64,000 nt of DNA, from the NCBI GenBank assembly GCA_015065325.1, contig SVQO01000009.1, positions 1 through 64,000 of the forward strand. The letters are read 5' to 3'. The position numbers and the translations under genes were made by a program. This document shows positions 7,695 through 15,832 of the stretch, in pieces; positions within the stretch are counted from its first letter, which is position 1; every line of letters begins with the position of its first letter. The notes beneath the pieces were generated by a model. The model ran no database searches and had not been told where the DNA came from. It was given only the letters and a program-made list of their open reading frames with translations. Source of the stretch: Oscillospiraceae bacterium (lineage in GTDB: Bacteria; Bacillota; Clostridia; Oscillospirales; SIG627).

Positions 7695-7728
7695 AAAAAA
7701 GCGTGCGAGATCATTCGCGCGCTTTTTT
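7695..7728 (-). terminator. Terminator of the sialidase-like gene
   Basis: A GCGTGCGA / TCGCGCGC stem (one G-U pair), extended by A6/T6, with a six-base loop. It lies just downstream of the minus-strand stop codon and ends in a T run on that strand. Confidence 0.75.
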
Positions 7729-7733
7729 GGTCC

Positions 7734-8861
7734 TTATTTTGCTTGACGGAAGGGGTCTCCGTCCTCGGGAGCAAGCTCTCCGAGCTTTGAAACCACCTTT
7801 TGCAATTCACTGCCCTCGGTAACGAGTTTTCCTGCAAGAATATCCTCCTCGGTAATTTTGGCAACCAAAATTTCTCTGGCAAAGGTATAGACCTCCTCCA
7901 TAGAGGATTTAAAGCATCCGCGCTGGCGGTCGTAGGTGATACGGATAAAGCCGTCTGCGCAAAGCTGTGCATCGGGATAAGACACGCTCTTTCGCTCATC
8001 CAGAAGAAGGCTGTACGGGAAGGTCTTTCCGTCATCCTCGGAGAGGAACGCAGTCAGGTTGTTTCTGCCCGTGAAGTTATGATGATTGATAAAGAGCACT
8101 CTGCCTGAGGGGAGCTTTTGGATAAAGAAGCGGGAGGAGGGTCCCTCCATCACGGGAACTCCGTCGCTCCAGGTCAGACCTCCGTCGGCGGAATAGCTTT
8201 CACCGATCCCCTTTTCCTGTCCCTTTTCCAGACGAACCAGCATACGGAGCGTGGCATCCTTTTGTTCGTAAACCATATGCTCGTCGAAGGTTCGGTGGGG
8301 CATATCCACAAAGCCCAAGCGGGTAAAGGTCTTTCCGCAGTCACAGGTCTTATACAAATAGGCACCGGCAACGTCCTCGGGCTTCATCCCCTTTTCGCGC
8401 ATTTCGGAATAAATATCTTTTCTCCAGATGGCGATGGGGAAAAGCCATTCGCCTCCCCCGCACACCAGAGGCTTATTCATCATAATTCCTCTGCCGATTT
8501 GAAATTCCTCGCTCCAAGAAAGTGTTTCGGCATCGGGATCCTCGCAAACGGAGGCAAAGACCTCCTCTCCGGGCATCACGTTCCAGATAAACCAAAGCCG
8601 CCCCAAGGGATCCAACCACAAAACGGGGTCAAAGCAGCGGTACTCCCCTTCCTTCAGCGCCACGGCAACAGGTTCGGTAAAATTGGTTTCATCGTCACTG
8701 CGGATCACTGCGGCAAAATTCCCGTAATCCTCGGCAACGCCGCCGGAATAAAAGGAAATAAAGGTTCGGCCGCCGGGGGTATGGGCAATTCCCGGAATTC
8801 CCTGCCATACTCTGTGGCAAGTATAAAAGCGTTTTAATTCGATTGGGTTTGTAATCAGCAT
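7734..8861 (-). CDS. Sialidase-like (BNR repeat) six-bladed propeller protein
   Basis: This 375-residue protein fits the BNR_2 / sialidase superfamily. Asp-box-like motifs are visible at several places (CDCGKTF, SADGGLTW, SEDDGKTF), as is the late YPDAQLCADGFIRITYDRQRG segment typical of these propellers. The canonical N-terminal FRIP arginine motif of active sialidases is not seen; the equivalent stretch reads QGIPGIAH. There is no signal peptide, so it is cytoplasmic. True sialidase activity is therefore uncertain; it may act on another oligosaccharide or be inactive. The start is set by AGGAGG, with a promoter and terminator of its own. Confidence 0.7.
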   Translation of the reverse strand: MLITNPIELKRFYTCHRVWQGIPGIAHTPGGRTFISFYSGGVAEDYGNFAAVIRSDDETNFTEPVAVALKEGEYRCFDPVLWLDPLGRLWFIWNVMPGEEVFASVCEDPDAETLSWSEEFQIGRGIMMNKPLVCGGGEWLFPIAIWRKDIYSEMREKGMKPEDVAGAYLYKTCDCGKTFTRLGFVDMPHRTFDEHMVYEQKDATLRMLVRLEKGQEKGIGESYSADGGLTWSDGVPVMEGPSSRFFIQKLPSGRVLFINHHNFTGRNNLTAFLSEDDGKTFPYSLLLDERKSVSYPDAQLCADGFIRITYDRQRGCFKSSMEEVYTFAREILVAKITEEDILAGKLVTEGSELQKVVSKLGELAPEDGDPFRQAK

Positions 8862-8892
8862 AAAACGTACCTCCTGATCCAATCTGTTTTTT

Positions 8893-8921
8893 GTTATAGC
8901 ACTCTCCCCCTCCCCGCGCAA
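8893..8921 (-). promoter_or_regulatory. Promoter of the sialidase-like gene
   Basis: On the minus strand TTGCGC (8916-8921), a 17-base G-rich spacer and TATAAC (8893-8898) with extended TGC. Confidence 0.55.
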
Positions 8922-8957
8922 GCAAAAGAAGACCGCTCTTATGTTCTTCTTTCAATC

Positions 8958-10403
8958 TTATGCAGTTTTCGAAACCTCTTCCACCACCAGGGTCACTTCA
9001 ATCACCAAATTGACGGGGATTTTCTTGGTAGCTCCGTCACGAATCCTGGCGCTGATCAGGAAGGTGGCACTGTATTCCGCTATCTTATCATCCTTCATGG
9101 TAAGAGTGATCTCCTGAGAGCCGGACGAAAATTTGATCCCTTCCCCCAGCTCCTCGCCAAAATAGGTCTCGTCGATCTCGTCTATTTTGATCAGATAGAC
9201 GTCTTCCTCAAGTTTTTCAACGTCCGTAACGTATTCCGAACTGAATTTTGCGGAATCGATCAAGCCGTCCACCAAGGCTTTCGCTTCTTCTTCCGACTGG
9301 GAGCCGCTTTCACTTTCACCGTCCATGGTAATGGTCAGAGTTCCTCCGCGGCAATTCAGCTGATACCTGCCGTTTTCATCCGATACGCGAATATCGTAAT
9401 AATAGCTTCCGTTTTCTTCGCCGTAGGAAATCTCGTCGTCCTCTTCCTTCGTCTCAGTCTCACCCTGTATCGTCACTTTTTCTTTTATGTTCAGCGTGAA
9501 TTCTCCCTTTTTGGCGCTTTTCAATGCTTCGAGTCCTTTTTTAAACCGATCCAAAACAAGCAAATCGTCGACCTCGGTATATTCCTCGGGCAAAAGGGTA
9601 TCAAAATCGAACTCTGCATCGTTGAACCGATCAAAGCTTATCTTGATAAAAATTTCGGGAGCAACGGTTGAGTCATCCTTCAGATCAAACAGAAACTCAA
9701 AAGTAACCTCGGTGGAACGGAATTCTTTGTCACAGGTAGCAACAACCTCCATATCACTCACGGGTGCTCCCAAATCCTCTTCCAAGGACATTTCCTCCAA
9801 AAATTGGTCTATGCTTTTCTTGGTATAGCCGGAAAAGGAAAGTGTCCAGGTTCCGTCCTTTTGCTTGGAAAACTCCTGATTCATACAGGCGGAAAGATCC
9901 AGATCGTCTATGGAGACTGCATCCTCGTTTTTCAGAAACTCCTCCGCCGTCGCGGAAGCACAAAGCCTTTGGTCCACAGACTCGCTCTTATTCAGAACAT
10001 ACATTTTGTCTTTGTAAAAGGCTTCTTTCATTTCGACGGTTTCGTCCACGTCAAGCTCTTTGCAAAGGACCTTATTTTCACCGGACATATAGAAATAATA
10101 GTCTTCCGCTTTCTCAGAAGAAGTGATCCCCTCTATGGAGGAGGCGATCTCAAATTTGTTTCCTGCGTAGTAAATTACGCTTTTTATCTCCTGCTTGATT
10201 CCGTAGGACTCCAGACCGTCCATCACCCGGTCGATCTTCTCCCAAAGCTCCTTGGCGTTTTTCGGCTCAAAGGGTTTCTCCGATTCCTTGGTGTCGGCGG
10301 GATTTTTTTCCGAAGCTTTGTTTGGCTTTTTCTCGTCCGCGCAGGCGCAAAGAAGCAATATCGTCGTGATCGCAAGCAGCAAAGCCAAAAACCTTTTTTT
10401 CAT
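8958..10403 (-). CDS. Putative lipoprotein, LppX/LolA-like size, unknown function
   Basis: This 481-residue protein has a lipoprotein signal peptide with lipobox LCAC (Cys about 20), a charged Lys/Glu-rich linker to about residue 50, and then two similar-looking halves rich in beta strands. Both halves contain patterns such as DLKDDSTVAPEIFIKISFDRF and YYYDIRVSDENGRYQLN, hinting at an internal duplication. Anchored on the outer membrane face. I recognise no enzyme motif; a ligand-binding or sensor-like role is possible but unproven. The start is fixed by GGGAGG. It has its own consensus promoter. It ends about 100 bases upstream of the sialidase-like start and may run into it. Confidence 0.65.
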   Translation of the reverse strand: MKKRFLALLLAITTILLLCACADEKKPNKASEKNPADTKESEKPFEPKNAKELWEKIDRVMDGLESYGIKQEIKSVIYYAGNKFEIASSIEGITSSEKAEDYYFYMSGENKVLCKELDVDETVEMKEAFYKDKMYVLNKSESVDQRLCASATAEEFLKNEDAVSIDDLDLSACMNQEFSKQKDGTWTLSFSGYTKKSIDQFLEEMSLEEDLGAPVSDMEVVATCDKEFRSTEVTFEFLFDLKDDSTVAPEIFIKISFDRFNDAEFDFDTLLPEEYTEVDDLLVLDRFKKGLEALKSAKKGEFTLNIKEKVTIQGETETKEEDDEISYGEENGSYYYDIRVSDENGRYQLNCRGGTLTITMDGESESGSQSEEEAKALVDGLIDSAKFSSEYVTDVEKLEEDVYLIKIDEIDETYFGEELGEGIKFSSGSQEITLTMKDDKIAEYSATFLISARIRDGATKKIPVNLVIEVTLVVEEVSKTA

Positions 10404-10432
10404 CGAAAAAACCTCCCTTTCTTCATACTTCT

Positions 10433-10461
10433 AATGTATCATTTTTTGCAATTCTTGTCAA
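10433..10461 (-). promoter_or_regulatory. Sigma-A promoter of the lipoprotein gene
   Basis: On the minus strand TTGACA (10456-10461), a 17-base spacer and TACATT (10433-10438) with extended TGA. Confidence 0.75.
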
Positions 10462-10489
10462 CAAAAAGAAGCCCTCGCCGTCTGTCGGC

Positions 10490-10519
10490 AAAAAGAAAAT
10501 CACCCTTATACCGAGTGAT
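10490..10519 (-). terminator. Probable terminator of the AbrB-like gene
   Basis: On the minus strand ATCACTC pairs with GGGTGAT (one G-U) around a seven-base loop, followed by TTTTCTTTTT, 12 bases beyond the AbrB-like stop codon. Confidence 0.6.
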
Positions 10520-10530
10520 CTTCCTTCGAT

Positions 10531-10698
10531 TTATTTCTTTATTCTGCATAGCTCATATTCTTGATTTTTTATTAAAACGCCATTCTTGGTTGCAATCAAT
10601 TCAACTTGTTTTTGCAGAGCATACCGCTGTCTCATTTCTTTTGGAATTACAATTCTTCCCAAAGAGTCGATTTCCTTTATTATTCCGAATTTCTCCAT
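10531..10698 (-). CDS. AbrB / SpoVT-type small DNA-binding protein
   Basis: This 55-residue protein, below usual ORF size cut-offs, reads as one AbrB/MazE swapped-hairpin domain: KEIDSLGRIVIPKEMRQRYAL is the signature, followed by a VELIATKNGVLIKN strand pair. Such domains dimerise and bind DNA as transition-state regulators or as antitoxins. No toxin gene lies next to it. AAGGAAA precedes the ATG. It is divergent from an XRE regulator, and its TATAAT -10 box sits between inverted TTAACAC boxes, so that regulator may repress it. AT-rich like its partner, which suggests the pair moved together. Confidence 0.85.
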   Translation of the reverse strand: MEKFGIIKEIDSLGRIVIPKEMRQRYALQKQVELIATKNGVLIKNQEYELCRIKK

Positions 10699-10739
10699 AT
10701 TGTTTCCTTATCATCATAAAATATCATATATTCTTATCA

Positions 10740-10797
10740 TTAACACAATTATATTCCAAAAACGTGTTAAATTCGAAAAAATTCTTAATTTTAACAC
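10740..10797. promoter_or_regulatory. Putative operator: three TTAACAC boxes between AbrB and XRE genes
   Basis: TTAACAC at 10740-10746, its complement GTGTTAA at 10764-10770, and TTAACAC again at 10791-10797. The first two form an inverted repeat around a minus-strand TATAAT (10748-10753), the likely -10 box of the AbrB-like gene. The last two form a second inverted repeat next to the XRE start. This is a likely binding region for the XRE protein controlling both directions. Confidence 0.5.
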
Positions 10798-10811
10798 AAA
10801 ATGGTAGCGAT

Positions 10812-11057
10812 ATGAAAATTTATGATTACAACGGAAAAAAGAATATATGCGGTTCTCGGATCCGCTCTGCCAGAAAGGCGCTTTCTCTTTCTCAGCAAGA
10901 GCTCGCCGCAAAGCTGCAAGTGGAAGGGATCAATCTTGAACGGGACAGCATCAGCAGAATCGAGATCGGAACGCGCTTCGTAGCAGATTTTGAGCTTTTG
11001 ACGATTTGCAAAATCTTAAACGTTTCCCCAAGTTTTCTATTGGGAATTGAGATGTAA
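10812..11057 (+). CDS. XRE family helix-turn-helix regulator
   Basis: This 81-residue protein is a single Cro/CI-type helix-turn-helix: GSRIRSARKALSLSQQELAAKL, then ISRIEIGTRFVADFELLTICKILNVSPSFLLG. The length is that of a minimal DNA-binding regulator. The ribosome binding site is poor (no clear AGGAGG), so expression is probably low or coupled; an out-of-frame ATG lies 11 bases upstream. It is divergent from the AbrB-like gene with shared TTAACAC boxes in between, and ends at a bidirectional terminator. Its targets are probably its own region. Confidence 0.85.
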   Translation: MKIYDYNGKKNICGSRIRSARKALSLSQQELAAKLQVEGINLERDSISRIEIGTRFVADFELLTICKILNVSPSFLLGIEM

Positions 11058-11060
11058 TAT

Positions 11061-11089
11061 AAAAAACTACCCTCTCGGGTAGTTTTTTT
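11061..11089. terminator. Bidirectional terminator
   Basis: ACTACCC, a TCTC loop and GGGTAGT with A6 and T7 flanks. It serves the XRE gene (plus) and the ceramidase-like operon (minus). Confidence 0.85.
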
Positions 11090-11093
11090 CGTA

Positions 11094-12461
11094 TTATCTT
11101 TCTTCGTAAAGGCCGACCAGAAGACCCAGCATTTCATCTGCCAGTCTCTCTGCGGTACCGGAGGGGAAGCGGCAGGTATCACAGCCGTAGCCGCCGTGGG
11201 CAAACGCCTTAACGGTGGGCATATAACCGAAGCCGTGAGCATTGGTATAGCCGCAAACAAAGGTCAGCTCGAAGGGGCTGGAATTCTTCAGATAGATCCC
11301 CGTGGTATCGTAAAGCTCATTGGGAGAAGCAACGAAGGCAAAATCACCGATGGAAGCTGCGTAGATCTTGTAGGAAAGGGTTTCGGGCATTTTGGAACGG
11401 GTAATGACTGCGCCGCAGTGATATACGGAATTGAAGCCGAGCTCCAAGGCAAGCGCCCTTGCTTCGTCGCTCTGTCCTGCTTTCCAAAGATCGTTCACAC
11501 GCTTTGCGTCCTCCACTCTGCAGTCCCAAGCGTGGTTCACGGGGGCTTCAAATACCTTTTCCACGGTGCGGATCTTATCCGTCTTGACCTTGCGCATATT
11601 GTTTTCCACGATATCAAAGCAGGTCATTGCAAGGCATTTTCCGTGAGTCTTGTACGCCTTGTTGTCACCGTCGTAAAAGTCGGGGGTACGGTAGGTATTC
11701 TCCGTTGCAAGACGGCTATGGGTATTCAAGTTACCGGAACACCCCTGATAATATGCAAAGAGATATTTTCCCGATTTTTCCACTGCAAGGCGGAAATGCT
11801 CAATGACGTCGGAGGAAAGCTCAAATTTGCGGAAACCGCCGGTTCTGTGGGGATGCGCCTGCCAGTTGACCATCACGATATCCTTCTTGGTGGTACGCTT
11901 CCAGCGGACGACCTGCATAGTGGGGTCTGCCTCGGTCTCGTGCCCGATGATACTGTTCTTCTTGAAATCTCCGAAGTTATCTCCGCCGTAGGAGCCGTCG
12001 GAAAGAAGGTATCTGCGGACGTAGTTCAAGCCGTCGGTCTTGCCCGTGCCGATATGGAGCTCAGCCTCCTCCAGATCTTCCAATGCAGGCTCAACAGCGG
12101 CAAGGATACCGGGCTGCAAAACCTCATTGATATATTTGGTAATACACTCCATCTCGTTATTCAAAGCGGGAGCGGAATGGGTATGGGTAACGGTAAAGAA
12201 AACATTCTGCTGCGGGATCCCGTGCTTCTTTTCGATCTCTGCCTTACAAAAATTGGCAACCTCGCTCTTACAGCCGGTCAGATCAAGATGAAAAAAGAGT
12301 ACCTTATTTTCTCCGTCGGAAAGTGCTACGCAGGTAGCGTACAGAGGGTCCAGATTCACCCGGCTCATTCTGCGTTCTTCATCACCGTAGCCTCCCAGGG
12401 GAACGGAAAATTCGGGGGTAATATCAACTCTTGAAAATCCTGCTTTGATTTGAACGCTCAT
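11094..12461 (-). CDS. Neutral-ceramidase-like protein, copy C (last of three)
   Basis: This 455-residue protein resembles the N-terminal domain of neutral/alkaline non-lysosomal ceramidase. Visible family landmarks are AGFSRVDITPEFSVPLGGYG at the start, THTHSAP (about 92-98), NWQAHPHRTGG (His near 203), QGCSGNLN, NELYDTTG and the late GYTN. In Pseudomonas ceramidase the equivalent His, Glu and Tyr residues bind zinc. No signal peptide, so the substrate is probably cytoplasmic and may not be ceramide. It is third in a three-gene tandem array, 12 bases after copy B. This copy alone has Ser rather than Ala in the QGC(S/A)GN motif. AAAGGAG precedes the ATG. Confidence 0.75.
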   Translation of the reverse strand: MSVQIKAGFSRVDITPEFSVPLGGYGDEERRMSRVNLDPLYATCVALSDGENKVLFFHLDLTGCKSEVANFCKAEIEKKHGIPQQNVFFTVTHTHSAPALNNEMECITKYINEVLQPGILAAVEPALEDLEEAELHIGTGKTDGLNYVRRYLLSDGSYGGDNFGDFKKNSIIGHETEADPTMQVVRWKRTTKKDIVMVNWQAHPHRTGGFRKFELSSDVIEHFRLAVEKSGKYLFAYYQGCSGNLNTHSRLATENTYRTPDFYDGDNKAYKTHGKCLAMTCFDIVENNMRKVKTDKIRTVEKVFEAPVNHAWDCRVEDAKRVNDLWKAGQSDEARALALELGFNSVYHCGAVITRSKMPETLSYKIYAASIGDFAFVASPNELYDTTGIYLKNSSPFELTFVCGYTNAHGFGYMPTVKAFAHGGYGCDTCRFPSGTAERLADEMLGLLVGLYEER

Positions 12462-12473
12462 ATTCTTTCTCCT

Positions 12474-13832
12474 TTATTTCTTCTCGTAAAGTTTTACCAA
12501 GCAATCGATCAGGGTATTTGCCATATTCTCGGCTATGCCTGCACTGAAGCGGCAGGTATCACACCCGTAGCCTCCGTGGACGAACGCCTTGATGGTAGGC
12601 AGATAGCCACCGTAATTTTCACCGTTGGTATAGCCGCAAACGAAGGTCATCTCAAAAGGACTGGTTGCTTTCACGTACATACCCGTGGTGTCGTAAAGCT
12701 CGTTGGGAGCACCCACAAAGGCAAAATCACCGAAAGCAATTCCGCCAACGGGGATATCCATCGTCTCGGGAAGATTCAGCTTGCTGATAACGGCAAGGGC
12801 GTGATAGATGGAGTTGAAGCCAAGCTCTCTGGCATAGGCCTTCGCCTCGACGCTCTTTCCTTCTGCCCAAAGTGCAGCAGCTTTCTTTGCATCCTCTACG
12901 CGGTGATCCCAATCGTGGTTGATCTTTCCGTGGACGCAGGCAGTCACAGCATGGATCTCGCCGCCGTTGACCTTCCGCAGAGTGGGAAGAATGTCAAAAC
13001 AAGTCTTTGCAAGGCATCTGCCGTGGACCTTGTAGTCGTGATTCTCGTCTGCATAGTAATCGGGAGTGCGGTACATATTTTCCGCGGGAATGCGGCTGTT
13101 GGTATTGATGTTGCCTGCACAGCCCTGGAAAAATGCGAAATGATAAAGCTTTTCCACTGCAAGGCGAAAATAGTGGATCACGTCAGAGGAAAGGTCAAGC
13201 TTGCGAAATCCACCGGTTCTGTGGGGATGCGCCTGCCAGTTGACCATCACGATATCCTTTTTGGTTTTACGCTTCCAGCGAAGCACCTGCATAGTATTAT
13301 CCACGTCAGATTCGTGGGCTACCACGAAATTCTTCTTAAAATCGCCAAAGTTATCGCCGCCGTAGGTACCGTCGGAAAGAAGATATCTGCGAACGAAATT
13401 CAGCCCGTCGGTCTTCCCCTTTCCTACGTAAAGCTCTGCCTCCTCCAGATCGGCAATGGCCTCATCCGCAGCAAGGATCGTCTGCTCCTCCATCTCGGAA
13501 ACGTAGCGGGTAATACAATCCATAGGACAGGAATAGTCGGGTGCAGAGTGGTTATGCGTGCCTGTAAAATAGATGTTTTCCTCGGGCAAACCGTGCTTTG
13601 CACTGATTGCCTTGCGGCAGTTTTGTACGGAAGCGGTAGGCATATTGGTCAGGTCCATATGATAGAACAAAGCCACGTTGGTTCCATCGGAAACGGCAAC
13701 GCAGGTCGCGTACAGGGGATCCAGATTGACCTGACTCATTCTGCCCTTGGTATCACCGTAACCGCGAAGGGGTACGGAATATTCAGGGGTAATATCCGTT
13801 CTGCCGAAGCCGGCTTTCATTTGAATACTCAT
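12474..13832 (-). CDS. Neutral-ceramidase-like protein, copy B (middle of three)
   Basis: This 452-residue paralogue of its two neighbours shares the same landmarks in the same order: DITPEYSVPLRGYG, THNHSAP (Asn in place of the usual second Thr-His), HPHRTGG, QGCAGNIN, NELYDTTG and GYTNGEN. It starts 11 bases after copy A with AAAGGAG. The array is a clear product of tandem duplication, now diverged. Predicted cytoplasmic metallohydrolase fold; the real substrate is unknown. Retention of all three copies as full-length reading frames argues that each is functional. Confidence 0.75.
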   Translation of the reverse strand: MSIQMKAGFGRTDITPEYSVPLRGYGDTKGRMSQVNLDPLYATCVAVSDGTNVALFYHMDLTNMPTASVQNCRKAISAKHGLPEENIYFTGTHNHSAPDYSCPMDCITRYVSEMEEQTILAADEAIADLEEAELYVGKGKTDGLNFVRRYLLSDGTYGGDNFGDFKKNFVVAHESDVDNTMQVLRWKRKTKKDIVMVNWQAHPHRTGGFRKLDLSSDVIHYFRLAVEKLYHFAFFQGCAGNINTNSRIPAENMYRTPDYYADENHDYKVHGRCLAKTCFDILPTLRKVNGGEIHAVTACVHGKINHDWDHRVEDAKKAAALWAEGKSVEAKAYARELGFNSIYHALAVISKLNLPETMDIPVGGIAFGDFAFVGAPNELYDTTGMYVKATSPFEMTFVCGYTNGENYGGYLPTIKAFVHGGYGCDTCRFSAGIAENMANTLIDCLVKLYEKK

Positions 13833-13843
13833 TATTTTCTCCT

Positions 13844-15205
13844 TTAACTCCCTTGATATAGTTTTACAAGCGTTTCGATCATCGTATCAGCAACCTTTTC
13901 TGCAATTCCCGCCTTAAAACAGCAAGTATCACATCCGTAGCCGCCGTGCGCAAACGCCTTGATGGTAGGCAGGTAGGCACCGTAATGGCTTCCATTGGTA
14001 TAGCCGCAAACAAAGGTCATCTCGAAGGGACTGCTTGCCTTCACGTATTTGCCAGTAGTATCGTAAAGCTCGTTGGGAGCCGCAACGAAAGCAAAATCAC
14101 CCATAGAAACGCCGCCCATAGGGATGGTCATCGTCTCGGGAAGCTTGGAGTGACGGATCACGTACATCGCGTGATAGATGGAGTTGAAGCCAAGCTCCAG
14201 GGACAGCTTCTTTGCTTCATCGCTCTTTCCCGCATCCCAAAGCGCCAGTGCCTTTTCAGCATCGGGAACCTTGGGGTCCCATTCATGATTGATGGGCTGA
14301 GTAAGCCCGACTGCCAAGGTGCGGATCTTGCCGGAGTTGACCTTGCGCAGGGAGGGGAGGATATCAAAGCAAGTCTTTGCCAGCTTTTTGCCGTGATGGG
14401 CGTGACCCCGCTTTGCGTCATCCACGTAATGGGGGTTCTGCACCATATCCTCGGAGCGCAATCTGCTGAAGGGATTAAGATTACCGGCACAGCCCTGAAA
14501 ATAGGCAAAGTGGAAATTGGCGTTCTCCACGGAAACGCGGAAGTGATGGATCAGATCAGAGGAGAGATAAGGGGTACGGAAGCCCCCGGTCCTGTGGGGG
14601 TGAGACTGCCAGTTGACCATCAAAATATCCTTCTTGGAGACACGCTTCCAGCGAAGCACCTGCATCTCCTCATCAGGCTCATCCTCGTGACCGATGATCT
14701 CGTTTCTCTTAAAATCGCCGTAGTTATCCGCGCCGTAGGAGCCGTCGGAAAGAATATATCTGCGGACGTAATTCAGTCCTTGGGTCTTGCCCTTGCCGAT
14801 ATACATCTGAGCTTCTTCCAGATCGGCAATCGCCTCGCTTGCCGTGGCAATAATGGCTTCGTTCATCTCTGAGAGGAAGCGCTTTACGCTTTCTGCGGGA
14901 TTGTTTTCGTCGGGAGAGGAATGGGTATGGGTAGCAGTAATAAAAATATTTTCCGCAGGTACGCCGCAAGTCTCGAAAATCCCCTTGCGACAAGCGTCGA
15001 TACACTCATTGAGAATATCCGTTACGTCAACCTGGTAAAACAAAACGGTGCTTTCCCCATCGGAAACTGCCACACAACTGACGAAAAGGGGGTCGATATT
15101 CTCCTTGGACATTCTGCCGTCACTGCTTCCGTAGCCACCTAGGGGAACGGAATACGCAGGAGTAATATCCCGCTTGGCAAAGCCTGCTTTCAATAGTACG
15201 CTCAT
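13844..15205 (-). CDS. Neutral-ceramidase-like protein, copy A (first of three)
   Basis: This 453-residue protein is the first gene of the array. Landmarks: AKRDITPAYSVPLGGYG, THTHSSP, NWQSHPHRTGG, QGCAGNLNPFSRL, NELYDTTGKY and GYTNGSHYG. Compared with secreted ceramidases it lacks both the signal peptide and the C-terminal immunoglobulin-like domain, so it is the catalytic-domain-only form. It has AAAGGAG and its own promoter, and heads an operon of copies A, B and C with 11-12 base gaps and a terminator after copy C. The role may be hydrolysis of an amide or ester of a polar metabolite; that is speculation. Confidence 0.75.
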   Translation of the reverse strand: MSVLLKAGFAKRDITPAYSVPLGGYGSSDGRMSKENIDPLFVSCVAVSDGESTVLFYQVDVTDILNECIDACRKGIFETCGVPAENIFITATHTHSSPDENNPAESVKRFLSEMNEAIIATASEAIADLEEAQMYIGKGKTQGLNYVRRYILSDGSYGADNYGDFKRNEIIGHEDEPDEEMQVLRWKRVSKKDILMVNWQSHPHRTGGFRTPYLSSDLIHHFRVSVENANFHFAYFQGCAGNLNPFSRLRSEDMVQNPHYVDDAKRGHAHHGKKLAKTCFDILPSLRKVNSGKIRTLAVGLTQPINHEWDPKVPDAEKALALWDAGKSDEAKKLSLELGFNSIYHAMYVIRHSKLPETMTIPMGGVSMGDFAFVAAPNELYDTTGKYVKASSPFEMTFVCGYTNGSHYGAYLPTIKAFAHGGYGCDTCCFKAGIAEKVADTMIETLVKLYQGS

Positions 15206-15241
15206 ACATTTCTCCTTTCATCGAAGAATTTCCTTCGTTTC

Positions 15242-15270
15242 ATTTTATCACGCTCTCGAACCCCTTGCAA
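15242..15270 (-). promoter_or_regulatory. Promoter of the ceramidase-like operon
   Basis: On the minus strand TTGCAA (15265-15270), a 17-base spacer and TAAAAT (15242-15247) with extended TGA. The -35 box lies inside a CCCCTTGCAAGGGG palindrome (15261-15274), a possible operator. Confidence 0.65.
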
Positions 15271-15330
15271 GGGGTTGAGGGAAATTTGCTACTTTTGCAA
15301 AAAACAAAACGGCTTTTGTAAACCTTTGAC

Positions 15331-15359
15331 TTGACATTTATCCCGGCTTTGCTTATAAT
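15331..15359 (+). promoter_or_regulatory. Consensus promoter of the acetyltransferase gene
   Basis: TTGACA (15331-15336), 17 bases, TATAAT (15354-15359). Both boxes are perfect. Confidence 0.85.
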
Positions 15360-15387
15360 GCAATGGATCACCAAAAAGGAGCGCAAA

Positions 15388-15828
15388 ATGATTCGTCCCA
15401 TTGAAGCAAAAGACAAAGCGATTTATCTTTCCATGACAAGGAAGTTTTATGACAGTGACGCAGTTCTCTCCCCCGTTCCCACGGAGCATTTCGAAAAGAC
15501 CTTTGATCTTTTAATGCAAGGAACACCCTTTGCCGATGCTTTTATTTTCGAGGAAGAAAAGCGCGTGGTAGGCTATGCACTGCTGGCTCGTACCTGGAGT
15601 CAGGAAGCGGGAGGCGAGACCGTTTGGATCGAGGAGATCTATCTGGAGCCCTCTGCCCGTGGGAAAGGCTACGGCTCTGCTTTCTTCCGTTTTTTGGAAT
15701 CGGAATTTGCCCCCGACGCCAAGCGTTTCCGTCTGGAGGTGGAAAAAGAAAACGAAGGAGCGGTTGCCCTGTACGAGCGACTCGGCTTTGAATTTTTCCC
15801 TTACGATCAAATGAAAAAAGATTTCTAA
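15388..15828 (+). CDS. GNAT family N-acetyltransferase
   Basis: This 146-residue protein has the GNAT core: a strand with WIEEIYLEPSARGKGYGSAFF (acetyl-CoA binding motif A, Q/R-x-x-G-x-G/A as RGKGYG) near residues 81-101, and the C-terminal NEGAVALYERLGF motif B. It transfers an acetyl group from acetyl-CoA to an amine, which may be a small molecule or protein; the substrate cannot be read from sequence. An ATG further upstream lies within the promoter and is rejected; AAAGGAG precedes the chosen ATG. It is monocistronic and directly upstream of the tRNA-Thr gene. Confidence 0.85.
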   Translation: MIRPIEAKDKAIYLSMTRKFYDSDAVLSPVPTEHFEKTFDLLMQGTPFADAFIFEEEKRVVGYALLARTWSQEAGGETVWIEEIYLEPSARGKGYGSAFFRFLESEFAPDAKRFRLEVEKENEGAVALYERLGFEFFPYDQMKKDF

Positions 15829-15832
15829 CCTC

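Noticed and set aside
10531-11057. Type II toxin-antitoxin module
   Set aside because: Both genes look like DNA-binding regulators and are divergent; no toxin-like gene is adjacent.
12450-14872. Plus-strand open frames opposite the ceramidase-like genes
   Set aside because: They are shadows of the real genes; the minus-strand frames have promoter, ribosome binding sites and conserved motifs.
7734-15205. Sialidase plus ceramidases as a ganglioside-degrading locus
   Set aside because: None of the proteins has a signal peptide, the sialidase motif is incomplete, and they are in separate transcription units; the combination is too speculative.
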